Shown here: piece by piece, positions 44,061 to 53,305 of the stretch | How the letters are laid out: each line of letters starts with the position of its first letter | Position numbering within the stretch: position 1 is the first letter of the stretch | NCBI RefSeq assembly: GCF_019279795.1 | Contig: NC_056730.1 | Span: 613,367,890 to 613,431,889, forward strand | Source of the DNA: Protopterus annectens | Lineage: Eukaryota > Chordata > Ceratodontiformes > Protopteridae | DNA length: 64,000 bases | Direction of reading: 5' to 3' | Translations under genes and position numbers: made by a program | Notes under the pieces: generated by a model | Seen by the model: the letters and a program-made list of their open reading frames with translations, nothing else | Told to the model about the DNA's origin: nothing | Database searches by the model: none

Positions 44061-45320
44061 CAACTTGTTGTGGCTGGCCTTAGTGGATTGTATGTGTGGA
44101 CATATTTTATTGCCATACTACTGATCAGTGATTACTTCATTGTTTATGTTTGCTCTATCATGTAGTAGCTTCCTCATTCTCTTGCATGGTTTGGTTATGG
44201 CTGGTGTCCACCATGCCAGATGCCTGCGTGTATGGCATTGTGTCTTGTTTTAATTTAGGATTGCATAATCCAAGCATTCCTGGCAGTGTTCATGGAATGG
44301 CTGTATTACAGGTTCTGAGGTGTGGCCCATATTTTGCACCTGCACAGGACCTTTAATGGATTCCACATCAGTTTGGAGGAGTGCAAATATTGCTTTACAC
44401 ATGTTTTCCACTGTGGTTTTCTGGCCAGGGACTGTGGTCAGGATTTGTATATCCAGTGTGATTACTCTATGGTCTGGTTTTACCAGTGAGCAATACACTT
44501 CTCGTCTTGCCATCCAGTACCCATGTTGCTGATTATTACATCCAGTATGCTTACCCCTCTTGCGGGAGTGGTACGTTGTTCCTGGGCCTTTTGGTTTATG
44601 GATTCTATGAACTTTTGTCCTACACTGTTGGAGCTAGTATAATGCTCCCAGTCTATGTCTGGGTATTTTCAGTCACCCAATATAATGTGGTTTGGAGGAC
44701 TTGATATATTCATGTATTCCAGCATAGGCCAGGTGCAGTTCCTGGTGTTGGGACAGTAGTCTGTAGCAGGCTATAAACTGGGGGGCAGTTTTAGCCACTG
44801 TTACTTGACCATGGCTAGTCCATGCTGCTTCTTGTTGTGGTTTCAACATGGGGGTGTGGTTATCCTTGACAATTCTTGCTAGTCACCCTCCTTTTGCAGC
44901 TTGTTCCATGTTTTGAGGCTGTACAGCACAGTATGAGGTGTAACCTGGTAGTGTTAGGGTGCTGTTGTGAGCCTTGACTCAGTTTTATGTTACAGCACAG
45001 ATATCAACATTCTTCATACTGGGTGAGTTTAGACTGCATGCATCTTGCTGTTTCAACTTATCCCTTATCTTATTCTTATCCCTTTTGATACCTATGGAGA
45101 TAGGTTTGTGTTTTGAGCCTTACCTATTCAGGGCACACTGTGGGTAACAACAGCCTTTGCCAGTATCCATACGGCCTGCACTGATAGGTTCACGCCAGTC
45201 CTAGCAGGTGGAGCATCATGTCATGCTCAGCATGTCATCCCAGACTGGCACACATTGGATCCCCTTTGACTAACTGCGATACTTCAGTCAATTATTGCAC
45301 TTGATCATCTCATTGTCATA
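44061..45320 (-). mobile_element. CR1-like LINE, copy C (ORF1 end, endonuclease, linker)
   Basis: Minus strand: an ORF1 end remnant (SKGIQCVPVWDDML near 45250), endonuclease blocks (NSPSMKNVDICAVT near 45010, TLPGYTSYCAVQPQNMEQA near 44930, VAKTAPQFIACYRLLSQHQE near 44760), then the frame 44513-44250 (HRVITLDIQILTTVPGQKTT) and the linker WWTPAITKPCKRMRKLLHDR (about 44210). The RT is missing; copy B starts directly after it. Confidence 0.85.
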
Positions 45321-45556
45321 TTGTGGCATGATGCTTGGTGAGGGTAGGATGTTAGTCAGGGTCCTCAGGCGTGCATATAGTACATGGTGTTACATTACTT
45401 AACACATGGCATTCATGCCTCAGGTGGTGCTGCAGGGCTGCCTCTGTCGGATGCGCATATTACACTTCCCTGTACATGTTTGTGAGCAGGTCATGTCATT
45501 GTAGGCATCCATGTTATTATTTGAGTGAGTCAGAGGGGGTATCATTCCCAGGGTTC
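45321..45556. other. 3' flank of the transposase
   Basis: Short spacer between LINE copy C and the transposase stop. No motif seen. Confidence 0.45.
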
Positions 45557-46741
45557 CTACTGAGCCAGTGTATGTGCTATGCGTTGCCTCTTTGCCAAGG
45601 CTAGGGCATACTGGGCATGCCTCCTTCTGCCTACTGGGGCAGGCTCAGGTTGTTCCTCCTCCGAGTCACGCTCTGCCTGTGATGGCCTTGGCAATGGTGG
45701 GGGGCTGTTTGGCCCGGCCCTATGCTGGTCCTGCTGCAGCTGTTTTCGCAAGATCATATTATGTAGCATAGCACATACCATGACAATTTGGGTACATGTA
45801 GTTGGTGTGTACTGCAAGGCTCCACCAGATGTGTCCAGACACCAGAACCGTGACTTGAGCAACCCAAACACATGCTCTATTACATTACGTGTTTGTGCGT
45901 GTGCCTCATTATGGCGTTCCTGTTCAGGTGTGTGTGCATTTCTGATGGGTGTCATCAGCCACGGCTCCAGTGCATAACCTGCATCCCCCACTAGGTGTCC
46001 GTGCGGGATGTCCCCATTGGCAAATGTCTGGTACAGCTGCGTCAAATGCCAGATGTGGGAATCATGGTAGCTCCCAGGACAGCCAGCACACACATTCATT
46101 ATTATGCCCTGGGCATCACACACGACCTGGCAGTTGATGGAGGGGAAGCCCTTGCGGTTGATGTATGCCCTACCCCGCTCAACGGCTGGTGCTTTGATGC
46201 GTATGTGCGTGCAGTCTATTGCACCCACTACCTCAGGTTATTCTGCTATTTGCTGGAAGAGACGCATATTGCTGGCCAATACCTCATGGGCATTGGGGAA
46301 ATATACATGATCACCGACATGTGCTGACATGGCATCCAGGAACTGGTGCAGTACCCTGGAGGCTGATGCCTGTGATATCCCCATCATATCACCAGTTGGT
46401 CTCTGGAAGGTACCTGTTGCTAGTATTCTTAGGCCAACACATACCTTGGTTTCCACTGGGATGGGTTCCCCTCTGTTGGTTCTGTGTGTGAGGCGTGGCC
46501 TGCACAGCTCCACTATTTGCTGCAGGAGGTCTCTGTCCACTCTATAGCACTCTACTATCTCCAGCTCATGTAACCCATGGTAGGTGACCCTGGGCCTGTA
46601 CACTCTTCTCCATCTCCTCACTGTGGGTTGTCTGGTACCATCTGCATTGTCACCACCCTCAGCAAGTTGCCTATGTCTCATTATGACAGCTATGGCAGCC
46701 CCTAACATTTCTGCTCTGAGTTCAGCTTTTTCAGTTTTCAC
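45557..46741 (-). pseudogene. Harb1 DDE transposase, one premature stop
   Basis: Two minus-strand frames (46741-46238 and 46228-45557) are in the same reading frame and separated by a single TAA codon at 46238-46240, giving about 390 codons in all, the usual Harbinger transposase length. The first part has a basic N-terminus and a helix-turn-helix region (ETKVCVGLRILATGTFQRPT, MGISQASASRVLHQFLDAM). The second has the DDE core: GAIDCTHIRIKAP (first Asp), CPGSYHDSHIW, LVGDAGYALEPWL (second Asp), NVIEHVFGLLKSRFWCL (Glu). The C-terminus is Pro/Glu/Arg-rich. All three catalytic residues are present. The frame opens at a GTG codon; the first ATG is residue 12, so the true start is open. The enzyme cuts and joins element ends together with the Myb-like partner. 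Confidence 0.93.
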
Positions 46742-46959
46742 TTCTAATAGCTTACTCCTGTCTTGCAGTGTCTCTTGAGAGAAACATCCTGCACTGCTGT
46801 TTGCAGAGTTTTAAGTGCTGGGTTGGGCTACTATTCTGCCTGTGTAATTGCCTGCTTCTAATTGTTTTCACCTGCTAGCTCCAGCAGTATTCCCTGCTAG
46901 CTTCCTACTAAATCTGTTGCTTCCTTTTTCCCCTCTGTTTCCTCAGGGAGGAGCCATGT
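46742..46959. other. 5' flank of the transposase
   Basis: Probable promoter/leader region on the minus strand. No clear TATA box could be fixed. Confidence 0.35.
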
Positions 46960-47170
46960 GCAAACCAGCAGAAACACGCTCACAGTGGCTTACACGCGTG
47001 CACACATGCTTACACTGTTCAGAATCTGCTTATTCGGATTAAAACGCATGCACACCCGCGCAAACAGTGTTAAACATCTCCCAACATGCTCCCACATGCT
47101 CAGTCTGCCTTACACACGTGCACACTGCCTTACTCGCGCTTCATGGCGCGCACACGTGCGCATGCACACC
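46960..47170. repeat. CpG-rich clustered motifs (TTACACGCGTGCACAC type)
   Basis: Diverged words of the form GCTTACAC, CGTGCACACATG and ACACGTGCGCATG recur at least six times. They mirror the TAAGCGG/GTGTGCGC cluster at 28195-28310, read on the other strand. The two clusters flank gene B and the transposase. Confidence 0.6.
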
Positions 47171-47640
47171 CAGCAAGAAACTTCGGTGTAGGCAACAGTG
47201 TACACCTTCCATTTCTTGACTTTCTCATGCTTATCTAGTGGCACACCTCTTTCCATGATATCTGTCTGACATCTGTCATGTAACTCTGACCTCCAATGAA
47301 CTGCATTTCTTTCTACCATCCCCCCCTGTGATGTCACCTATCTCCTACTCTATTCCTCCCCCTTCTGTAACTCTTACACTACTCAGACTGTGCTCATTTG
47401 CTATGTGACAGTGGAATTCAGTATCCTAACACTCATTTGCATCAGATTGCCTACTAATGCTTAGTTACATGTCTTAGACTCAGCTTCCCCCCTTAGCAAC
47501 CACTACACGGTGGCCATGTTGGTTTTGGTCTGCTGGTCCCTGCATTGACATTCCATGTATTGCATAAAACCCACATTTGTGAGTTTATAACCTTCGTTTT
47601 TATGTTTTATACAGTGCAGCCCATTTGCGCGGGGCTGCGC
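47171..47640. other. Harb1 right interior, nothing recognised
   Basis: About 470 bp without genes or clear repeats. Confidence 0.45.
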
Positions 47641-48041
47641 TGAAAAAAAATATATATTTTTAATATATTTGCATCAGGTTACCTTGCCAATGGCCACATA
47701 TTTGGCCATTGGCATGCTGCCTGACACATATGCACCCTTTATTTGGAGCTGACATGGCTCCATTGCGGTTTTTGCAGAAACGTACTCAGTTGTCAACTGA
47801 GTACATTTTTGCAGCTAAAACAGCTCTTACACGGGCTGTTCTGGGCTTCCTGGATCGCTAATCATCCTCATTTGCATGCTATTCGGCTGCAAGTGAGGTG
47901 ATTAGCTTATCCACGCCCACTCCGTGTAAGAGGCGTTTTAGCTTGTCTCTTACACGGACTTTGGGCTGTTCCTGGATCGCGAAGGCTGCATGGAGTCTTA
48001 CACTACTCTTAGACTCTGTGCAAGCCTTCGTGAATCCTGCC
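47641..48041 (-). repeat. Harb1 right terminus: subterminal palindromes and TIR
   Basis: Inverted repeats in order are GCCAATGGCC...GGCCATTGGC (about 47686-47713), a near-perfect 23-bp palindrome GTACTCAGTTG..CAACTGAGTAC (about 47785-47807), and an imperfect pair GCTAATCATCCTCA...GTGAGGTGATTAGC (about 47857-47910). TCTTACACGG/CCGTGTAAGA copies lie near 47825, 47925 and 47950. The last 17 bp mirror the left TIR. Confidence 0.85.
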
Positions 48042-48227
48042 CAATGTTTAAGACCTATTGGTCCTGGGTAATATACTCCTAGTTTTTTGCATGCAGGGCA
48101 AGTTTTCCTCCTAGGGGTGCAAGTACTTGGGCCTGGCTGGGAAGGATGAAGGACAAGTCATTGTGAACTTTTTCCATAAGGGTGTGGCTTACCACTCCCT
48201 GTTTTTGAGGTGGGAGCACTCCATTGT
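48042..48227 (-). pseudogene. DIRS-2 start of pol, cut off by Harb1
   Basis: Minus-strand translation gives DLSFILPSQAQVLAPLGGKL and EYITQD followed by VLNI right at the Harb1 edge. Two TAG codons sit where tryptophan is usual in DIRS (after HAKN and after ITQDQ). The protein continues at 24715 as AKVSQGYRFY. Confidence 0.8.
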
Positions 48228-49961
48228 TTAGATCTTTGCATACCCTGAGACTGTAGTCTTTGTGGTCTGTTGCCTCTGGGTTGGACTGAGAAAGTCTGGG
48301 AGGGACTGGAAAGGACCAGGTTTTAGAAGGCCAATGCCTACTGAGTCTAGGTGGTGGTACCTATAAAAATCTTTAACAGTTTGCATAGATTTATCGTTTT
48401 CCTCCATCTTTTTAAGAACTACTTCTGCTTTTGTGCAAAACAAACATTCTTGGTTTAATGGAGCATCTAGTAATGTTGCTTTGACATGGTCTGGCAAGAT
48501 TTGTTCCTTCAGTCAAGCATGCTTTCTCAGAACAGACCCAGTGACAGCAGCCCTGCAAGATGCTTCTAAGGCATCAAAACCACACTGCAAAGTATGTTTA
48601 CCAACTTGGTTTGCAGAATGCATTAACTCTTGTAAATCTTTATTTTCTGCACAATCAGGAATCAACATAATTTTTTGTTTAATTAGTTCCATAATATGCT
48701 GCTGGTACTTCAACATGTGAAACTGGCAATTTAAAGCCCTGATGGCAAGAGTTGTAGAGTTATATACCTTCTTACCTCATCTGTCTAAAGCCCTAGAATC
48801 CCTGTCCAAAGGCATAGAGTTTTTGGCTGTAGTAGCCTTAATACCTTTAGGTCCCTGGGAAATGGTCTCTGGATCCACAGTGGGATTTTTAAAGAGAAAT
48901 TTGTGAGAGTCAGGTACTCTGTAGTACCTGTCAGGCTTTTTAGGAGCTGGTGGTAAAGTTTCAGGGGTAAGACAGGATTCCATGAAGACATCATCTACAA
49001 TATCCAGGACAGGGGGTATAGCTAAAGGCCTGTGCTGAGGCAAGTCTAAAAATTCCCTGAGTCTCTTTTTGGACTGTGGGTAGTCCTGGCATTCCCAGCA
49101 GAAATGCTCTCTTAGGGTATCCAAGGTTTCACCGAAAGAAAAGTCCTCTGGGGTGAGAGGCAGACGAAATGGATTCCTCTGCATCTGAATCCTCATAGGT
49201 AGATGCAGTTATGCCCTGGTAATCAGAGGGGTCAGAGTTATTGGACTCATGGTCTGTAGAATCAGAAAGAAAATCAATTCTTTGTCTTTTAGAGGGGGAA
49301 GGCTGGCTTCCCCTAATTAAAGTAATAAGGTCTTCATCCTTCCTAAGCATTTGATTCTGTGGCATGGGAGCTTGAGAATGCACTTTGGTCATCGGTTTCC
49401 TAGGTGTAGTACGAACTTTGGGCCTGAGAAATTCAGTAGTTTTAGTCAGAAATGAAGAAGGTCGTTTAATACGAACATCGAAAGGTCTGAATACACCCTC
49501 AGAAGCCGGTGCCTGCACAGCGGCTCCAGACCCATCCAAGGTAGAAACATCCACAGGTTCCATAGTTGATGAAGCATCTTGCAGCATACCGGACTCCGAA
49601 TGGGTCTCAGTAGAGGCCTGCGAATCTGTAGAAGCAGGTATCAGGGGCTGCAAATGTGCCTCACTGAGTACCAGTGGACTGGCGACTAGCTTATGCAGTT
49701 TGCCTCTGTCTTTATCCTTATGTTTTTTTCAGAAGATTGGTTGTGGATGGCTTATTGAAGCCATTTCAGATTATGGAGAATGAGAGCAAAAGAATTTAGT
49801 GACAAAGCCCGACGACGAATAGTTTGGGCGTTGAACAAGGCACAAATCTGACAGCGAGGAACGTCGTGGCCTGGGCCTAAACAGGTGATGCAGTAAGAAT
49901 GAAAATCTCTGTGAGGTATTTGCTTTCCACAGGCAAGACAATTGTTAACTTTTTCTGACAT
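48228..49961 (-). pseudogene. DIRS-2 gag (frameshifted)
   Basis: Minus strand, from ATG 49961: MSEKVNNCLACGKQIPHRDF starts a zinc-binding region with paired CxxC, then CLGPGHDVPRCQIC. After a shift, 49653-49129 is a Ser/Thr/Pro-rich acidic segment (SPSKRQRIDFLSDSTDHESN). After another shift, 49196-48777 reads PEDFSFGETLDTLREHF, PPAPKKPDRYYRVPDSHKFL and DRDSRALDR. Frames 48716-48513 and 48497-48228 complete the helical C-terminal domain (DHVKATLLDAPLNQECLFCT). DIRS Gag-like proteins bind the RNA and form particles. Three or more frame changes make it inactive. Confidence 0.88.
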
Positions 49962-50095
49962 CGGTTAGAGCAAGAAAAAAGGATCCCAAATGGGGTACTT
50001 AGCTTTAGAAGACTTCAGGCTTTTAACTCGAAAAATGAATATTTCAGGTAGCGGCCAACCAGCACTTGCAAACTGCTTCTGCTTTTGACTCCTGC

Positions 50096-50284
50096 GTGAC
50101 AAGAAAAGCTGATGTAATGGCATCTGCTGCATGTTTTATACCCCTGATGACCTGACGTCATGGAAGAGGCGACAGCATCTGACGCAGAAATCCCAAGACT
50201 CTGGTATTCAGGCAGACTGAGTGCTACCTGCAGGCAGATAACCCAAGTTTGATGACTGCAACAGTGAAACACAATGAACATCCA
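50096..50284 (-). repeat. DIRS-2 5' inverted terminal repeat with promoter motif
   Basis: Matches 20765-20935 in inverted orientation over about 170 bp with scattered substitutions. On the minus strand GGGGTATAAAACATGCAGCA provides a TATA box about 190 bases before the gag ATG at 49961. Confidence 0.92.
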
Positions 50285-50960
50285 GGGATCCCTTTTCATC
50301 CCCCTCTTCCCTGTCAGGAATTGTTCACAGATGCTTCAGACATTGGATGTGGGGTGACATTTGGCTCCCTTAAAGTTCAGGAGGTGTGGTCACCTCATCA
50401 GCAGAAGAAGTACATTAATGTCAAAGAGATGAGAACTCCTCTGCTGGTTTTTCAGACCTTTCATTCTCTTCTCTCTTCAGGGCCTGTCAAGGTGTTCACA
50501 GACAATACCAGAGTGCTGTGGTATATCAGCAAACAGAGAGGAACCACATCTTATTTTCTTTGCCGGTTGGCACTTCTGGTATGAGATCTTGCTGTCAAGT
50601 ATCAAGTGACTCTTCAGGCAGTTTATATCCTTTCTGGTCTGAACATTGTGGCAGAAACTCTGAGCAGGCCCTAAACTCTGTTCCATGAATGGATTCTTCA
50701 CAAGGATTTGTTTCTGAACATTATCCACCAGGGGGTACTCCTCAAGTGGATCTTTTTGCCTCACCTCTGCACAGACAACTTCCTCTGTTTTATGCCAGAG
50801 TCCTAGGTCCTCTGGTGTGGAAGGTGGATGCTTTCTCATTTTCATGGAAGGGGATGTTTCTTTATGCATTCCCTGCCATTCCACTCATTCCGAAAGTCAT
50901 GTTCAAAATTCAACAGGATGCTCCCAAAATCCTGTTGGTGACCCACTTTTGGCCATGACA
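50285..50960 (+). pseudogene. DIRS-1 RNase H domain
   Basis: The frame at 50249-50584 enters DIRS-1 sequence at 50285: GIPFHPPLP, ELFTDASDIGCGVTF, KYINVKEMRTPLLVF and VKVFTDNTRVLWYISKQRG follow the RNase H order. After a stop at 50582, LNIVAETLSRP and the DIRS extension (50689-50958: TPQVDLFASPLHRQLPLFYA, LYAFPAIPLIPKVMFKIQQD) complete it. It continues the RT broken off at 20728. Confidence 0.9.
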
Positions 50961-51059
50961 ACACTGGTTCCTTCTTGTGCATTTATCCAGGGGCATTCAT
51001 CACAAGTGGATCTACTTTCACAAGGCAAGCAATCTCTCATACATCCTCACCTCTCCACA

Positions 51060-51970
51060 CTTGATTCTTCATAGATACCTTTTTTCTGAGGAAGTTCTGC
51101 AAGTCCTGCAGGAGGCCAGGAAACCTACTACTAGGAAATCCTACTTATCCAAGTAGAAGAGGTTTTCTATTTGGTGTCTCTCTCATAACCTGGACCCACT
51201 TACTGTGGATGTTCCTTTGGTTCTCTCTTACTTGTGTATTGCTCAATGCTGGTTTGGCCTATTCTGTTAAGGCCCACTTATCAGCTCCCTCTGCTTGTCT
51301 GCTTTTTCTCCTTCTTTAGCTTCTAGTTTTGAGGTGACAGTTTCTTAAAGGTGTCCTTAATATTAAACCTCCCAGGAAGCCTGTTCCTCCTCCCTGGGAT
51401 CTTAATTTTGTTTTGGAGACGTTGACTCAGGCTCCTTTTGAGCCTGCTGTTTCATCTTCTTTGCAACATTGTTCCTGGAAGGCTGCTCTTTTGTTAGCTC
51501 TTACTTCAGCCACATGGGTGTCCGAGTTACAGGCCCTGATGTCCTTGTGCACTAACCCTTCTTTTATGCCTAAGGTGGTTAATGAGCTATCACTTAATCA
51601 ATCTATTAATCTGCCTACCTTTTTCCCCTCTCCACAAATGTGAGAGGGTGCTGCATACTTTGGATATGCATAGGCAACTCAAGGTTTATTTGGATAAGAC
51701 AAAGGCTTTTAGAAAATCTGATCAGTTATTTATTTATTTTCATCCTAGATCTTTGGGACTTGCTGTATCCAAGCAAACTATTTATTTTTGGATTTCTGAT
51801 GTTATTTCTTTTTGTTACACTTTTCATGGCAAGAACATTCCCTCTTCAGTCAAGGCTCAATCTACTACAGCTGTGGATTCTTCTGGTGCCTTTTTCAATG
51901 GCTTAGAAATGAGTTCTATCCTTGAAGCAGCTATCTGGACTTTTGTGCATACCTTTACCAAGCACTAAAA
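51060..51970 (+). pseudogene. DIRS-1 tyrosine recombinase, catalytic residues lost
   Basis: Blocks in changing frames are VLQEARKPTTRKSYLSK (about 51105), the frame 51413-51643 (KAALLLALTSATWVSELQAL), and 51582-51968 (VYLDKTKAFRKSDQLFIYF, SSVKAQSTTAVDSSGAFFNG, FVHTFTKH). Against DIRS-2, the first catalytic Arg (SARRVSEL) is Trp, the His-x-x-Arg pair (HSTR) is Gln and Thr (QSTT), and the nucleophile Tyr after TKH is a stop codon. All catalytic positions I can align are gone, plus two frameshifts. Confidence 0.9.
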
Positions 51971-52069
51971 GCTGGATGGTATCTTTAGAGCCAGGGATCA
52001 TTTTGCTAGCGCTGCCCTTCATGGCTTTTTAGGGGACTCTTCTGCCCCCACCACTTTCCTCCTGAGCTT

Positions 52070-52475
52070 TGGCACTCTCCCATATGTTAAGAATACTGCA
52101 GCAGTGGATGTAAGGACATAGTGCAGCTGTGTAATATCTTACCGTAACTGTAGATGTTCTTGCCTTCACTGCTGCAGTATTTGCTCCCTCTCTCCTTCCC
52201 CCTAGTCCTTTGCCATCCTGGATGTACTGATTACCTCTTGTATTTCTTGGGGCTGGTGTTCCTACTGGGAAAATCAATTTTGCCTATGGTAGGACTGACG
52301 TCACCTTTATGTCCTGTGCTATGCAAGGAGCATTTGGGTGACATTTGGTGTATCTTTAAAGCAACAGGAGTCTTTAGCAGATTGGTCAGACATTGGGCTT
52401 CCACGGCAGGGATCCCATATGTTAGGAATACAGCAGCAGTGAAGGCAAGGACATGCACCACTATGGTAAGATTTT
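52070..52475 (+). repeat. DIRS-1 internal complementary region and right terminal repeat
   Basis: CCATATGTTAAGAATACTGC at about 52080 and CCATATGTTAGGAATACAGC at about 52412 are two copies of one end sequence. Between them are TTACCGTAACTGTAGATG and a segment inverted relative to 9575-9790. This is the DIRS arrangement, also seen in DIRS-2. Just beyond 52475 the Harb2 intron resumes. Confidence 0.85.
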
Positions 52476-52517
52476 ACACAAGTATTCTTTTCCTGTGTTT
52501 GTTGCTTTTCATCACAG

Positions 52518-53305
52518 GTGATCATGACAGTGGAAGTGTGGGACCTCTGCCACCTGATAGTGTATTAATAGACTCTGATGATGTTGGTGGCCAAACAGAG
52601 GCACAGTCAGGGGGTGCAGAGGCTGAATTTGGCACTGATGTTGACATACAGCCATTCCCTGAAATTCCATCAGACACTGCCAGTAGGCCTATGCCTAATT
52701 ATTCCAGTGAACTCACAGATATTGGACAGGTGGAGGGAGAGACAACTGATCAGAGAAGTGTGGTTACTATGGCTTCAGTGCCTGTTAACTCTGGCTGTAG
52801 CCAAAGTGTGAGCAAGGTGCCACACAGGAATGCTGTTAGGGGTGCTCAGTGGAGGCCTGCTGTCACTCTTCCACCTGTTCTTGGTGTCTGTTCCATTGCC
52901 ACTCAATATATGTTTAGGGCCATCAGGAAGGAACAGGCACATTCCCATAGGTGCTCCAGACAAATGCTCATGGTTGTAGATGTAGCACAGACTGACATGC
53001 ATGACTGCCTCCACCCTGCTGCCAGTTCAATGGATCAGATGAATGACACATTAGAATGTGAGGTGTCTGTGATGGAAAGAGGTGTGTTTGTCATGAGTCA
53101 AGCATTGTCTATGATGAGGAATGGCATCCTCATGGATGTAGGTCAGCCACATCATCTGCTGTTAACCAATGTGGCTGTGCCCAATCATGCTGCCATAGTG
53201 GCAGTACTTCCACTGCTTCATCATTGGGTGAGCTGTTCAAGCCCAGATATAGCAGGCCATAGAGTTGTGATTGTGGGCATCCCTGTGAAGGGAGCTCAAC
53301 CATAA
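52518..53305 (+). pseudogene. Harb2 Myb/SANT-like gene, exon 3
   Basis: The exon follows the acceptor TTTTCATCACAG. In phase with exon 2 (9415) it continues DHDSGSVGPLPPDSVLIDSD, then an acidic low-complexity segment, then a helical core (SIATQYMFRAIRKEQAHSHR, VDVAQTDMHDCLHPAASSMD) that parallels TTSAMFRAVMQAQSRMERY and the following helix in gene B of Harb1. It ends at TAA 53303-53305. This exon is open, but exon 1 has two stops. The basic tail of gene B is replaced by a non-basic end. The open frame extends upstream to 52154 only through DIRS-1 repeat sequence. Confidence 0.82.

Larger units (their letters stand above)
24716..48041 (+). mobile_element. Harb1: 23.3-kb PIF/Harbinger-type element
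   Basis: The left end reads GGCAAGGATTCACGAAG and the right end, on the minus strand, GGCAGGATTCACGAAGG: terminal inverted repeats of about 17 bp with one indel. Both termini are followed by palindromes built on CCGTGTAAGA. The element interrupts the pol frame of DIRS-2 (VLNI on one side, AKVSQGYRFY on the other). Cargo: two Myb/SANT-type genes (+), a DDE transposase (-), four or more LINE copies, microsatellites and a tandem array. Without LINEs and array it would still exceed 12 kb. No convincing 3-bp target duplication is visible (TTT at left, CAA or AAT at right). Confidence 0.82.
20729..50284 (-). mobile_element. DIRS-2: complete DIRS retrotransposon, split by Harb1
   Basis: Minus-strand order: 5' inverted terminal repeat (50284-~50096), gag (49961-48228), start of pol (48170-48055), [Harb1 insertion 48041-24716], RT (24700-23960), RNase H (23909-23076), tyrosine recombinase (23224-22530 and 21804-21224, with a 699-bp insertion), internal complementary region (~21200-21113), 3' inverted terminal repeat (20940-20729). 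Terminal repeats of about 170 bp match in inverted orientation. The internal region repeats both outer ends in complement. Removing the two insertions leaves about 5.5 kb. The element lies at the RT/RNase H boundary of DIRS-1. DIRS elements use a tyrosine recombinase and normally leave no target duplication; none is seen. Confidence 0.92.
9575..52475 (+). mobile_element. DIRS-1: tyrosine-recombinase retrotransposon, split in three
   Basis: The pieces are: left inverted terminal repeat and gag start (~9575-10550); rest of gag and RT (18385-20728); RNase H, tyrosine recombinase, internal complementary region and right terminal repeat (50285-52475). The left end (9590-9760) is the reverse complement of 52290-52445, with GGAGCATTTGG and AAGCAACAGGAGTCTTT shared, as required for DIRS inverted repeats. 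At the 20728/50285 break the protein resumes without loss: QQLSL before it and GIPFHPPLP after it align with one continuous stretch of DIRS-2 (LQLQQGTPFHLTPP). The pieces sum to about 5.5 kb, a normal DIRS length. The 10550/18385 join is less certain because the gag sequences on either side do not overlap enough to prove continuity. Confidence 0.85.

Noticed and set aside
24713-48045. Target-site duplication of Harb1
   Set aside because: The three bases left of the TIR (TTT) and right of it (CAA or AAT) do not match in any register I tried.
52154-52517. N-terminal extension of the Harb2 exon 3 frame
   Set aside because: This part of the open frame runs through the DIRS-1 terminal repeat and an acceptor site, so it is not part of the Myb-like protein.
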